Of a stretch of DNA of 42,889 bases, positions 33,607-42,135 are shown in pieces. The position numbers were made by a program, and so were the translations under genes. Origin of the DNA: Chloroflexi bacterium UBA4736 (GTDB lineage Bacteria; Chloroflexota; Dormibacteria; Dormibacterales; Dormibacteraceae); the NCBI GenBank assembly GCA_002404015.1, contig DHIW01000095.1:1-42889 (forward strand). Direction: 5' to 3'. Within the stretch, counting starts at the first letter, position 1; each line of letters starts with the position of its first letter. Under the pieces are notes generated by a model. It did not search any database and was not told the origin of the DNA. It worked only from the letters and a program-made list of their open reading frames with translations.

Positions 33607-34464
33607 TCAGAGGACGGCTTCGGCCAGCCGGTCCAGCTGCTCCGGGCCGGGTGCCTCGGCGAAGAAGATCAGCTCGTCGCAGCCGACCGCCTCGAACTCA
33701 AGCACGCGCTCTTTGGCGGCTGCCGCGTCCTTCACGGCAGCCGCCCACAGGCGCTCGCCATAGCCGCCGTAGTAGTCCGCCAGGTTGCGGGCGGCGCGCT
33801 CGTGGGTCTCCTCGCCGATCGCGAAGTACGCGAGCGCGCGGAACTCGGGCCGGCCGGCCCGGCCGGCCTCCCGCCAGGCCCTCTCGACGCGCTCCTTCAT
33901 CTCGCCCAGTGGCCTGGCCCCGCCGCCGCCCTGCGTGTAGCCGATGCCGTACCGGACGGTCCGGGCGACCGTCTGCTCCGCGCGTCCGCCGAACATCATC
34001 GGCACCGCCTCCCCGTTCACCGGCCGCGGGCTGATCGGGCGCTGGCTGCCTTCGACCGGCTCGCCCCGCCAGGCCCGGTGCATCAGTTCCAGCGCGGCAT
34101 CCCAACGCCTGCCCCGGGTCTTGAAGTCCGCGCCGGTGACGCTGAAGTCGTCCTCCCGGATACCAACGCCGGCCCCCAGCACGAAGCGGCCGCCTGACAC
34201 CTGGTCGAGTGTCGCCGCCTGCTTGGCGAGGAGCGCCGGTTCCCGGGTCGGCCCCAGGAGCACGTCCGTGAACAGGCCGATCCGCTCGGTGGCTCCGGCT
34301 ACCGCCGCCAGCGTCACCAGCTCTTCATGGCTCGGATACGCCACCCGCCCGATGGTGGCCACTGACGAGAATCCGAGCCGTTCGGCCTGGCGCGCCAGGT
34401 CGACGATGAACTGGCCACCCGGGATGTCGGGGATGGCGTTGGGCAGACCGAAACCGATCTTCAT
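33607..34464 (-). CDS. LLM-class (F420-dependent type) oxidoreductase
   Basis: 285 aa TIM barrel. MKIGFGLPNAIP, ERLGFSSVATIGR, TERIGLFTDVLLGPTREPALLAKQAATLDQVSGGRFVLGAGVGIREDDF are luciferase-like hallmarks, the last near the cofactor site. Cofactor F420 or FMN cannot be told apart by sequence alone; the adjacent F420/NADP reductase-like gene favours F420. ATG 34464 has AGGAGG unusually close (2 nt). Confidence 0.9.
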   Translation of the reverse strand: MKIGFGLPNAIPDIPGGQFIVDLARQAERLGFSSVATIGRVAYPSHEELVTLAAVAGATERIGLFTDVLLGPTREPALLAKQAATLDQVSGGRFVLGAGVGIREDDFSVTGADFKTRGRRWDAALELMHRAWRGEPVEGSQRPISPRPVNGEAVPMMFGGRAEQTVARTVRYGIGYTQGGGGARPLGEMKERVERAWREAGRAGRPEFRALAYFAIGEETHERAARNLADYYGGYGERLWAAAVKDAAAAKERVLEFEAVGCDELIFFAEAPGPEQLDRLAEAVL

Positions 34465-34539
34465 GCCTCCTATCCAACCACCTGGCGGGAAGCAAGTGGG
34501 CCGCGCGCCGGTTCTTACTGGCGCAATGAAATTGGAGGT

Positions 34540-34695
34540 ATGTCGAAGGTGAAGCTAAGAGCCCTCAAGAACCTGGTCTCTCCGGAACCGCCCCCGCCGG
34601 TCCACGGCGAGCTGGAGCACGTGCACTGGGACCGAGAATCGCGCACCTGGCAGCCCCACGATGAGCCGGTCGCCGAGGAGTCGAGCGCGGCCTGA
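34540..34695 (+). CDS. Small hypothetical protein
   Basis: 51 aa (MSKVKLRALKNLVSPEPPPP...), basic N-terminus and acidic end, codon use as in neighbouring genes. TTGGAGGT sits directly before ATG 34540. Its stop abuts the convergent reductase stop (TGATCA). Unknown; no motif. Confidence 0.45.
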   Translation: MSKVKLRALKNLVSPEPPPPVHGELEHVHWDRESRTWQPHDEPVAEESSAA

Positions 34696-35313
34696 TCAGG
34701 CCGGCTTGAGCGCTTCCCGGGCCTCCGGCTCCGTCATCGGCTTGTTGTAGACCGGCGAGCCGGGCTCCTGGCGACGGCCGCCCTCGGCCAGGGAGCCGGT
34801 GTCGACCGCGACAAAGCCGATCTCCCGGATCAGCTCGGCGACGGCCGCCTTGGCCTCCTCGTCGTCACCGGCCACGAAGAGGACGAGGCGCCGGTCGGGG
34901 TCCTCCGTGCTCTCGGTGCCCAGGGTGTGAGAGTTCATCGTGTTGAAGGCCTTCACGACGCGGGCGCCCGGCAGGGCCTCGGCGACCAGCTCGCTCGACG
35001 TGCGGCCGCCCAGGTCGACTTCGCCATCCCGAGCCGCGTAGTGGTTCATGGCGTCGATCACGATGCGGCTGCCAAGCTCGGCCTTGGGGAGGTCCCCGTA
35101 GCGGCCGAAGGGGATCGCGACCAGCACCATCTCGCCAAACTCGGCCGCCCCCGCCGGGGTCGCCGCCCGGGCGCCAGGACCCAGCTCGCCGATCAGGCCG
35201 TTCAGCGATTCCGGGCCGCGCGAGTTGCTGATGGCGACCGGGTGGCCGGCCCCGACGAAGAGCTTGGCCGCGGTGGCTCCAATGCGGCCGCTGCCGATGA
35301 TCCCGATGTTCAT
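34696..35313 (-). CDS. NADPH-dependent F420 reductase-like oxidoreductase
   Basis: 205 aa. GIIGSGRIGATAAKLFVGAGHPVAISNSRGP is the Rossmann fold, with the SNSRGP loop expected for NADP(H). VVKAFNTMNSHTL and FVAGDDEEAK match F420:NADP oxidoreductase (FNO) and the related reductase family. Transfers hydride between NADPH and F420 or reduces a related cofactor. ATG 35313 follows TACGCT by 6 nt: leaderless. Physically close to the LLM-class oxidoreductase. Confidence 0.9.
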   Translation of the reverse strand: MNIGIIGSGRIGATAAKLFVGAGHPVAISNSRGPESLNGLIGELGPGARAATPAGAAEFGEMVLVAIPFGRYGDLPKAELGSRIVIDAMNHYAARDGEVDLGGRTSSELVAEALPGARVVKAFNTMNSHTLGTESTEDPDRRLVLFVAGDDEEAKAAVAELIREIGFVAVDTGSLAEGGRRQEPGSPVYNKPMTEPEAREALKPA

Positions 35314-35319
35314 GACGTC

Positions 35320-35325
35320 AGCGTA
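35320..35325 (-). promoter_or_regulatory. TANNNT -10 box (TACGCT) before F420 reductase gene
   Basis: TACGCT ends 6 nt before ATG 35313; no ribosome binding site in between. Confidence 0.45.
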
Positions 35326-35399
35326 GCGGGGCGGACCCGCAGCGCGTTCGGACCAAAGGGGGATTGTCTAGCCCCGAGGATGCCCCGCGGCGGCGGCTT

Positions 35400-36326
35400 T
35401 CAGGGCCCCGATTCGGCCTGAGCCGGCGTCCGGCTGGGCCACTGCAGGGCGGCCACCGAGCCCAGCACGAGCAATCCCCCCAACGCCTGGAGCGCTGAGA
35501 ACCGATCGCCCAGGAGGACGACCGCCAGGGCCACGGTGACAAGTGGCTCCCAGGTGCTCAGCAGGGCCGCCCGGCCGGCGCCCACGCTAGGCAGGCCGGC
35601 CAGGAATGTGGTCAGGGCGAGCATCGTGGGGATGGCGGCGATCGCGAACAGGAGCAGCCAAGCGGTCGCGCCGGCCGGCGGGCGCAGCTGACCGCGAACC
35701 GCCGTCCCGGCCAGGAATGTCACGGCCGCGCTGCAGGTGACGATGGCTCCGGCCAGCAGGGGCGGGGTGCCGCGCATGGCGTAGTCGCCGACCAGGATAT
35801 AGGCGGTGTAGAGCAGAGGTGCGGCGGCCGCGAAGAAGAGGCCGCTGCCGGCTGCGAGCCGGACTCCCCCTACCAGCAGCGCCACGCCGCCAAAGCTCGC
35901 CAGCAGGGCCACGGCGTGCGCGCCCGTGACACGCCGCCGGAACACGACCCAGGCGGCCAGGGCCACCAGCGCCGGATACGTGTAGAGGACCAGCTCCACC
36001 AGGCTGGCGGGTAGCGATGTCAGCGCGTAGATGAACGTGAAGGCCTGCGCGCTGTAGCCGGTGAGGCCCATCGCGACCAGAGCGACGAGCCGCCTGCGGG
36101 AGGTGCCCCGGACGCTCTGCCTGGTGGCGGCGGCGATCACCGCCATGCCGGCGCCGGCCAGCAGGAAGCGGAAGGCCAGGACCTGGTCCACGGTGAGGCC
36201 GGCCGCGTAGGCGAGCTTGACCAGGATGGCCAGGGTCGCGAAGGCCGTGGCCGAGACCAGGACGAGCAGCGTGCCCGTGAGCTCAGCGCGCTGACCAGGG
36301 AGGGCCGCGCGCCGACCCCGGTCGAT
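35400..36326 (-). CDS. EamA/DMT-type transporter
   Basis: About 308 aa with ten membrane helices in two EamA repeats (about 20-150 and 160-300; LVLYTYPALVALAAWVVFRRR and STWEPLVTVALAVVLLGDRF end the repeats). Drug/metabolite exporter of unknown substrate. There is no ATG, GTG or TTG between the fakB stop and the first membrane helix; the first is a GTG past helix 1. ATC 36326, 1 nt after the fakB stop with a GGGGG 5 nt away, or CTC/CTG codons at 36270-36255 are candidates. Read from the fakA-fakB transcript. Confidence 0.85.
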   Translation of the reverse strand: MDRGRRAALPGQRAELTGTLLVLVSATAFATLAILVKLAYAAGLTVDQVLAFRFLLAGAGMAVIAAATRQSVRGTSRRRLVALVAMGLTGYSAQAFTFIYALTSLPASLVELVLYTYPALVALAAWVVFRRRVTGAHAVALLASFGGVALLVGGVRLAAGSGLFFAAAAPLLYTAYILVGDYAMRGTPPLLAGAIVTCSAAVTFLAGTAVRGQLRPPAGATAWLLLFAIAAIPTMLALTTFLAGLPSVGAGRAALLSTWEPLVTVALAVVLLGDRFSALQALGGLLVLGSVAALQWPSRTPAQAESGP

Positions 36327-36327
36327 C

Positions 36328-37164
36328 CTAGCCCCCGGCCTTGATGTACACCAGGCCGAGCGCCTTGGGCCCGGTATGGGTGGCGAGCACGGTGCCGATC
36401 TGTCCGACCTCGATCTCCACCCCTTTGAGGGCCGGGTCGGCGGCCAGCTGTCCGCGCAGCCGCTCCGCCTCGTCGGGAGCCTTGGCATGCACCACCGCCA
36501 GGTGCTCGACGGGGAGGTCCTGCGTCAGGAGCTCCACCATCCGGGGGATCGCCTTGCCCCGCGTCCGCACCCGGTCCAGGGACTTGATCTCGCCGTTGGC
36601 CACACCCAGGATCGGCTTCAGGTCGAGCATCGAGCCGATCACCGCGGTGGCCCGCTTGATCCTGCCCCCCATCTCCAGGTAGCGCAGCGTGTCCAGCAGG
36701 GCCAGGATCCGCTGTCTGGGGATGCGTTCCTCCACCCGGGCCAGCGCCTCCTCGAGCGTCGCCGACTGGGCCGCTGTCCGGCAGAGGAATGCGAGCGGCA
36801 TCGTGACGCAGCGGCTGTCCACGACGTGCACCGGGAAGCCGGCCACCGCCTGGGCCCCATTCCGAGCGGCGTCGGCCGTGCCCGAGAGGCTGGAGCCGAT
36901 GTGGATGGAGATGACCGCCTCGCACTCTTTGCTGAGCCGCTCGTACACCCTGGCGAACTCGCCCGGCGCGGGCGCCGAGGTGGTCGGAAGCTGAGTGGCC
37001 TTGGCCAGGCGCTCGAAGAACTCGGCCTCCGAGAGCTCGACGCGGTCCTTGAACGTCTCGTTGCCGAAGATGACGTTCAGAGGCACGACCTCGATGCCGA
37101 ACTCCGACTGCCAGGCTTCGGGCAGGTCGGCGGTGGAGTCGGTGACGACCCGAAAGCTACTCAA
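36328..37164 (-). CDS. fakB: DegV family fatty-acid-binding protein (FakB)
   Basis: 278 aa from TTG 37164, overlapping the fakA stop by 8 nt. FRVVTDSTADLPEAW opens it; TTSAPAPGEF and HIGSSLSGTADAAR are the DegV fatty-acid carboxylate-binding motifs; DSRCVTMPLAF follows. FakB delivers a bound fatty acid to FakA for phosphorylation to acyl phosphate. Directly downstream of fakA, so a complete FakAB pair. Confidence 0.93.
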   Translation of the reverse strand: MSSFRVVTDSTADLPEAWQSEFGIEVVPLNVIFGNETFKDRVELSEAEFFERLAKATQLPTTSAPAPGEFARVYERLSKECEAVISIHIGSSLSGTADAARNGAQAVAGFPVHVVDSRCVTMPLAFLCRTAAQSATLEEALARVEERIPRQRILALLDTLRYLEMGGRIKRATAVIGSMLDLKPILGVANGEIKSLDRVRTRGKAIPRMVELLTQDLPVEHLAVVHAKAPDEAERLRGQLAADPALKGVEIEVGQIGTVLATHTGPKALGLVYIKAGG

Positions 37165-38815
37165 CCGAAAGGATGAAGGGGTAGTGTTCCTGGCCGCCGG
37201 GCTGGACCTCGACCTCGAGGGCCGGGAAGCTGCCCTTGATGGCCTCGCTCAGGGTGTCCGTGTCCTGGTCGCTGGCCCCCTCGCCGCGGTAGATCGTGAC
37301 CAGCTCGTACTTGTCCGGCTTCAGGTCCTCCAATGACTCCTTGACGACCTGGCCATAGTCGCGGCCGGCGTGCTTCAGGTGGTCGTTGATGAGCGCGATC
37401 ACGTCGCCCTTCTTGACCCTCATACCGTTGGAGCGGGTGTCGCGCACCGCGTGCGTCACCTCGATCGTCTGGACGTGGGCCACGGCCTCCTCCATCGCCT
37501 TGAGGTTGTCCTTGAGCGGACGTTCGGGGTTGAAGGCCACCATCGCGGCGACGCCCTGCGGGATGGAGTGCGTGTGCACGATGCGGACGTTCTTGTCGCT
37601 CAGCCCCACCACTTGCTCGGCGGCCGGCACCACGTTCTTGTTGTTGGGCAGCAGCAGAACGTCGTCATAGGGCACCTGTTTCACGGCTTCGAGCATGTCC
37701 TGTGTGCTCGGGTTCATGGTCTGCCCGCCTTCCACGATGGCGTCGACGCCGAGGCCGAGGAAGATCTCTACCAGGCCTCTCCCGGCGACCACGGCCACCA
37801 CGCCGACGCCGTTCGGGCGGCGTTCCTGGTGGGCCTGGGAGACGCCGTTGGCGGACTGCTCGAGGATCCGCTTGTGCTGCGTGGACATGTCGCCGACGTT
37901 CAGCTTCACGAGGCTGCCGTGGCCGGAGGCCAGCCCGATGACCCGGGACGGGTCGTCGGTGTGCACGTGGACCTTGACCAGCTCCGGTTCGCCCACGACC
38001 AGGACCGAGTTGCCCAGGGCCGCGATCTCCTCCCGGATCCGCTCGACGTCCAGGTCCTTGCCCTCGATCAGGAACTCCGTGCAGTATCCCCAACCCTCCT
38101 CGGGCAGCTCCATCGAGACCTGGGCGGCGGCCGGCAGCTTCGCCGACGGCACGATCTTGTCGAGATCGACGCCGGCTTCCTCGACCGACTTGAGCATGCC
38201 CTCGATCATGATCTGGAGCCCGTAGCCCCCCGCGTCGACCACCCCCGCTTCGCGCAGGATCTGCAGCTGCGAGGGTGTCTTCTCAACGGCTGCCTTGGCG
38301 CCCTGGGCGGCGGCCTTTATCACGCTGGCGGCGGTGGCGTTGGGATCCTGCGCCGCCGCGGTGGCGGCCCGCCCGGCCTCGCGGGCGACCGTGAGGATGG
38401 TGCCTTCGGTCGGCTTGATCACGGCTCGGTAGGCGGCGTTGGCCGCCTCTTCGAAGGCGTTGGCGAGCTCGGAGGGTTTCAGCTCGGTCTTGTTCTGGAC
38501 CGCGTTGCCGAAGCCGCGGAAGATCTGCGAGAGGATGACGCCCGAGTTGCCGCGGGCCCCCATCAGGGCGCCGTGGGCGGTGATCCGGGCGATCTTGCCG
38601 ACCTCGGTCGCCGGGGAGTCCTTGATGTCCTCGACCGCAGACTGAAGGGTCAGGAGCATGTTCGTCCCCGTGTCCCCGTCCGGGACCGGGAAGACGTTGA
38701 GGCGGTTCACCTCCTCCTGGTGGGCGGCGAGCCAGCTCAGGCTGCCCAGCAGGGCCCGCTTCAACATCTGGCCGTCGACGTTGCGCGCGTCGAGGGGCTG
38801 GTTATTTCGGGCTAT
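37157..38815 (-). CDS. fakA: Fatty acid kinase subunit FakA (DAK2/YloV family)
   Basis: About 552 aa. The N-terminal DhaL (DAK2) kinase domain has LNVFPVPDGDTGTNMLLTL, HGALMGARGNSGVILSQIFRG and VDAGGYGLQIMIEG. The middle and C-terminal regions match YloV/FakA. It phosphorylates FakB-bound fatty acids. ATG 38767 would cut the conserved LDxRNVDGQ start and has no ribosome binding site. ATA 38815 gives ARNNQPLDARNVDGQMLKR with AGGGGGTG 7 nt upstream, so an AUA start overlapping asp23 by 14 nt is proposed. Confidence 0.93.
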   Translation of the reverse strand: MARNNQPLDARNVDGQMLKRALLGSLSWLAAHQEEVNRLNVFPVPDGDTGTNMLLTLQSAVEDIKDSPATEVGKIARITAHGALMGARGNSGVILSQIFRGFGNAVQNKTELKPSELANAFEEAANAAYRAVIKPTEGTILTVAREAGRAATAAAQDPNATAASVIKAAAQGAKAAVEKTPSQLQILREAGVVDAGGYGLQIMIEGMLKSVEEAGVDLDKIVPSAKLPAAAQVSMELPEEGWGYCTEFLIEGKDLDVERIREEIAALGNSVLVVGEPELVKVHVHTDDPSRVIGLASGHGSLVKLNVGDMSTQHKRILEQSANGVSQAHQERRPNGVGVVAVVAGRGLVEIFLGLGVDAIVEGGQTMNPSTQDMLEAVKQVPYDDVLLLPNNKNVVPAAEQVVGLSDKNVRIVHTHSIPQGVAAMVAFNPERPLKDNLKAMEEAVAHVQTIEVTHAVRDTRSNGMRVKKGDVIALINDHLKHAGRDYGQVVKESLEDLKPDKYELVTIYRGEGASDQDTDTLSEAIKGSFPALEVEVQPGGQEHYPFILSVE

Positions 38816-39203
38816 CTTCGTGCACCCCCTGGACGAAGACGTTGACCTCGGACACGGGCACTTTCACCGCCCTCTCGACCTCGAACTTCACCGCCCCCTG
38901 GAGGTTGTGCGCGACCTCCGTGATGCGAGTGCCGTACTGCACGATCACGTAGACGTCGATCAGCAGCCGCCCGTCCAGCTCGCGCACGTCGACGCCGCGG
39001 TGCGCGCTCTCCCGGCGCAGCAGCTCGGCCACGCCGTCCCGGAGCCCGCGCGCCGACATTCCCATCACGCCGTAGCAGCCGGTCGCGGCGTGGCCGGCGA
39101 TCGCCGCCACGACCCCCGGGAAAACTTCGATGCGGCCCCACTCGCGCGCGGAGCGCAGACTGCGGGGAGTGTCGTCGGGTGCTTCGGCGCGCTTCAGGTT
39201 CAC
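38802..39203 (-). CDS. Asp23/Gls24 family envelope stress protein
   Basis: 133 aa from GTG 39203. IEVFPGVVAAIAGHAATGCYGVMGMS and VRELDGRLLIDVYVIVQYGTRITEVAHNLQGAVKFEVER...VNVFVQGV are the Asp23 domain. Membrane-associated scaffold or stress protein in Gram-positives. asp23-fakA is the usual neighbour pair, with rpmB divergent. Confidence 0.93.
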   Translation of the reverse strand: MNLKRAEAPDDTPRSLRSAREWGRIEVFPGVVAAIAGHAATGCYGVMGMSARGLRDGVAELLRRESAHRGVDVRELDGRLLIDVYVIVQYGTRITEVAHNLQGAVKFEVERAVKVPVSEVNVFVQGVHEDSPK

Positions 39204-39213
39204 GGCAAGGCCT

Positions 39214-39223
39214 ATGGTACAAT
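39214..39223. promoter_or_regulatory. Overlapping divergent -10 boxes for asp23 and rpmB
   Basis: Minus strand TACCAT (39214-39219) lies 10 nt before asp23 GTG. Plus strand TACAAT (39218-39223) is a near-consensus -10 for rpmB, whose leader is about 25 nt. The two boxes share 2 nt, so the promoters should exclude each other. Confidence 0.5.
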
Positions 39224-39255
39224 TCGGCTCCGTTCCCCAAACCGAACGCTGAAAC

Positions 39256-39441
39256 ATGGCCAGAAAATGCGAGATCTGCGGCAAGGGCCCGCAGTACGGA
39301 CACAACGTCAGCCACTCCAAGGTGCGAACCAACCGCCGCTTCCTGCCCAACCTCCAGACGGGACGGGTGCAGATCGGCGGCAGGGTCGTGAAAGCCAAGG
39401 TGTGCACGCGCTGCCTGCGCACCCACACCGCCGCCTCCTGA
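39256..39441 (+). CDS. rpmB: 50S ribosomal protein L28
   Basis: 61 aa. [18 protein letters not shown] and [11 protein letters not shown] are the L28 signature. CEIC near the start and CTRC near the end form the four-cysteine zinc site of the zinc-binding type. Divergent from asp23. Confidence 0.96.
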   Translation: MARKCEICGKGPQYGHNVSHSKVRTNRRFLPNLQTGRVQIGGRVVKAKVCTRCLRTHTAAS

Positions 39442-39475
39442 ACCGCCGCTGATCTACCTGGCCGCGGCCGCCGCC

Positions 39476-39769
39476 GTGCTGGTCCTCTGCTTCGCGGTGC
39501 ACTACGCGTTCTGGCTGCGGGTGCTCAACCGGTCCCTCGTCTCTCCCGACCTGGATGAGCGCCGCGCCGGCCTGAAGCGCTGGGTGGCGTTCGCGGTGGC
39601 CTGGCAGGCCGTGGTCCTGCTGGCGATCGTGGCCTACCTCTTCCCCGTCTCGCGGAGCCACCCCCCGGGCGGCCTCTGGATCGCCCCCGTGCTGGCGGCC
39701 GTCGTGGGCACCGCGGTCCCCCTCCAGGTCGCCATGTTCCGCCTGATGCGAGCCCTCCGTCAGCTGTAG
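39476..39769 (+). CDS. Small membrane protein downstream of rpmB
   Basis: 97 aa from GTG 39476, with three hydrophobic helices. The first is cut short by that start; from CTG 39449, 7 nt after the rpmB stop, it gains LIYLAAAAA and becomes full length, so CTG may be the true start. Unknown family, no charged motif. Confidence 0.6.
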   Translation: MLVLCFAVHYAFWLRVLNRSLVSPDLDERRAGLKRWVAFAVAWQAVVLLAIVAYLFPVSRSHPPGGLWIAPVLAAVVGTAVPLQVAMFRLMRALRQL

Positions 39770-39781
39770 CGCCGCAACCTC

Positions 39782-40900
39782 TCAGCCGGCGAGCTTCAAA
39801 GGCAGCCCCAGCTCCTGGCCCAATGCGCGTACGTCGCTGTCGAGGAACGCCCAGACCCGCTCCTGCGCGGCAGCCTCGGGCAAAAAGGGCTCGGGGTCGA
39901 TCAGGTCCTTAGCCAGCTCGGGGCGCTCGACCATCTCGGCGAAGAGCAGCGTCCAGGCCCGCGGCACGACCTCGCGGATGGCGTAGCCGCCTCCGCCCGT
40001 CGCCACCCAGCGCCCTTCGCACAGCTCGTGGGCGAGCTCGTGGAAGCGGGCCCCGATGCGAGGCCAGATGGCGGTCGAGCACTGCAGGTGGGCCAGGGGA
40101 TCCAGGAAGTGGGTGTCGCAGCCGTCCTGGGTGACCAGAACGGTCGGCCGAAACTCGCGCAGCAACGGCGGCACCACCGCCTCGAACCCCGCCAGCCAGG
40201 GCTCGTCCCAGGTGTAGGGCTGCAGCGGCAGGTTGGCCTTGCGGCCGCGCCCCTCGCCGACCCCGGCCTCGTTGGGGAAGCCAGTGCCCGGGAACAGGTA
40301 GCGGCCGCTCTCGTGGAGGCTGATCGTGAGCACGTCCGGGTCCGCGTAGAACAGGGCCTGCGTGCCATCGCCATGGTGGACGTCGACGTCCACCATGGCC
40401 ACCCGGTGGCCCTGCTCCTTGAGCCAGGCGCAGGCCACCGCGACGTCGTTGTAGACGCAGAAGCCTGAGGCCTTCGAACGCTGGGCGTGGTGGAGGCCAC
40501 CCGCCGGGTTGAACGCATGGAGGCTGGCGCCGCTGTGCACCGCCTCGGCCGCTACCAGGCTGCCGCCGACCACGGTCGCGCAGGCGTCGTGCATACCGTC
40601 GGCGACCGGGTCATCGGAGGTCCCGAAGCCCGCCGCCCAGATGTCTTCGTCCGAAACCTGCCTACGCTCTTTCGGGTCGCTCAGCCGGCGGACCAGTTCG
40701 ACGTAGGCGGGGGAGTGCACCAGCGCGATCTCAGACGAAGTGGCCTGTCGCGGCGGCACCAGCTCGGCGAACTCGACCAGGCCGAGGTCGCGCATCAGCT
40801 CGACCGCGAGCTTCACCCGGAGCGGTTGGAGGGGATGGTCCTCCGAGAGCCGGTAGGCCATGAACGCCTCGCCCCAAACCAGTCGCACGGCGCCCGACAT
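39782..40900 (-). CDS. AcuC-like histone-deacetylase-family protein
   Basis: 372 aa from ATG 40900. NPAGGLHHAQRSKASGFCVYNDVAVA holds the tandem His charge relay; MVDVDVHHGDGTQALFYAD supplies zinc Asp and His; TQDGCDTHFLDPLAHL and ATGGGGYAI complete the class I-like site. Deacetylates lysine or a small molecule; AcuC acts on acetyl-CoA synthetase, but no acs gene is near. Leaderless, 8 nt after TAGAGT. Divergent from hutI. Confidence 0.93.
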   Translation of the reverse strand: MSGAVRLVWGEAFMAYRLSEDHPLQPLRVKLAVELMRDLGLVEFAELVPPRQATSSEIALVHSPAYVELVRRLSDPKERRQVSDEDIWAAGFGTSDDPVADGMHDACATVVGGSLVAAEAVHSGASLHAFNPAGGLHHAQRSKASGFCVYNDVAVACAWLKEQGHRVAMVDVDVHHGDGTQALFYADPDVLTISLHESGRYLFPGTGFPNEAGVGEGRGRKANLPLQPYTWDEPWLAGFEAVVPPLLREFRPTVLVTQDGCDTHFLDPLAHLQCSTAIWPRIGARFHELAHELCEGRWVATGGGGYAIREVVPRAWTLLFAEMVERPELAKDLIDPEPFLPEAAAQERVWAFLDSDVRALGQELGLPLKLAG

Positions 40901-40907
40901 CGGCAAT

Positions 40908-40914
40908 TACTCTA
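40908..40914. promoter_or_regulatory. Superimposed divergent -10 boxes for the deacetylase and hutI
   Basis: Minus strand TAGAGT (40909-40914) is 8 nt before the deacetylase ATG. Plus strand TACTCT (40908-40913) is 10 nt before hutI GTG. They overlap almost completely; the start codons are only 23 nt apart, leaving no room for leaders. Confidence 0.5.
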
Positions 40915-40923
40915 TCCGTCAAC

Positions 40924-42135
40924 GTGATCGAGGCCGACCTGGTCGTCCACGACATCGGTCAGCTGGTGACTTGCGAGCCCAGCCAGGGGGAGGGAACGCT
41001 CGGCATCCTGGAGAACGCCGCCGTGGCCGCGCGGGGTGGCCACGTGGTGTGGGTGGGGCCCAGCGGACGCTGGCAGTGGCGCCTCGAGATGAGCCCGGAC
41101 GCGCGCCTGGTCGACGCGCACGGCGGCTGCGTGCTGCCGGGGTTCGTGGACGCCCACACCCACCTGCTCTGGAGCGGCTCACGAGCCGACGAGCACGCCG
41201 CCCGGATGCGGGGCCAGCCCTACTGGGGGGGCGGGATCATGCGCACCGTCCGCCTCACCCGGGCCACGGGCGAAGACGAGCTGATCGAGGTCGGGCGAAA
41301 GCGGCTCCGCTCCTTTCTCCGTCACGGCGTGACAGCACTGGAGGCCAAGTCCGGCTTCGGGCTGTCGGCGCCCTGCGAGGAGATGCTGCTAAGGAGCGCG
41401 GGCCGGCTGGCGGAAGAGACCCCGCAAAAGCTGGTCCCCACCTTCTACGGCGCCCACGTCGCGCCCGACGGCACCGATCCCGAGGAGTATCTGGCCGAGG
41501 TGCGGGAGGACATGCTGCCCCGCTTCCGCTCGCTGGCCCAGTTCTGCGACGCCTGGTGCGACCCCGGGGCCTTCAGCGCCACTCAGTGCCGCTCGGTGCT
41601 GCAGAAGGCGATGGACCTGGGCTACCAGCTCAAGGTGCACGCGTCCCAGCTGGCCCCCGGCGAAGGTCCAAAGCTGGCGGTGGACCTGGGGGCCACCTCC
41701 GTGGACCACCTCAACTACCTTCGCGACGGTGACGCCCGCCTGCTGGCCGAGTCGGCGGTGGTCTGCGTCGTCTGCCCGGGGACGACCGTGAACTTGAACC
41801 TGGAGGGCGAGGGCTCGGCCCGGGCGCTCGCAGCCGCCGGCTGCCAGATGGCGATCGCGACCGACTTCAACCCCGGCACCTCCTGCTCCGAGAACATGTG
41901 CCTGATGATCGGCCTGGCCTGCCTCGAGCTCGGCCTGTCGCCTGAGGATGCCCTCCGCGGCGCCACACTGGGTGGCGCGCGGGCGCTTCGGCTCCAGAGG
42001 CAGTGCGGCTCGGTCCGGCTCGGCAAGCGCTGCGACCTGCTGCTGCTGGACGCCGAGACCTATCTGGAGATCCCCTACCGGCTGGGCGTCAACCTGGTCG
42101 AGCGAGTGATCTGTCAGGGGGTGCTGGCAGACTGA
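40924..42135 (+). CDS. hutI: Imidazolonepropionase
   Basis: 403 aa from GTG 40924. PGFVDAHTHLLWSGSRADEHAARMRG is the metal-binding and substrate loop, GVTALEAKSGFGL, KVHASQLAPGEG (metal His), VDHLNYL and ATDFNPGTSCSENM complete the amidohydrolase site. Converts imidazolonepropionate to formimino-L-glutamate in histidine degradation. It is translationally coupled to ftcD by a 4-nt overlap. Confidence 0.96.
   Translation: MIEADLVVHDIGQLVTCEPSQGEGTLGILENAAVAARGGHVVWVGPSGRWQWRLEMSPDARLVDAHGGCVLPGFVDAHTHLLWSGSRADEHAARMRGQPYWGGGIMRTVRLTRATGEDELIEVGRKRLRSFLRHGVTALEAKSGFGLSAPCEEMLLRSAGRLAEETPQKLVPTFYGAHVAPDGTDPEEYLAEVREDMLPRFRSLAQFCDAWCDPGAFSATQCRSVLQKAMDLGYQLKVHASQLAPGEGPKLAVDLGATSVDHLNYLRDGDARLLAESAVVCVVCPGTTVNLNLEGEGSARALAAAGCQMAIATDFNPGTSCSENMCLMIGLACLELGLSPEDALRGATLGGARALRLQRQCGSVRLGKRCDLLLLDAETYLEIPYRLGVNLVERVICQGVLAD

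Noticed and set aside
34630..34660. Third copy of the AATCGCGCACC core
   Set aside because: Lacks both hairpins and lies in a small coding frame; a chance match.
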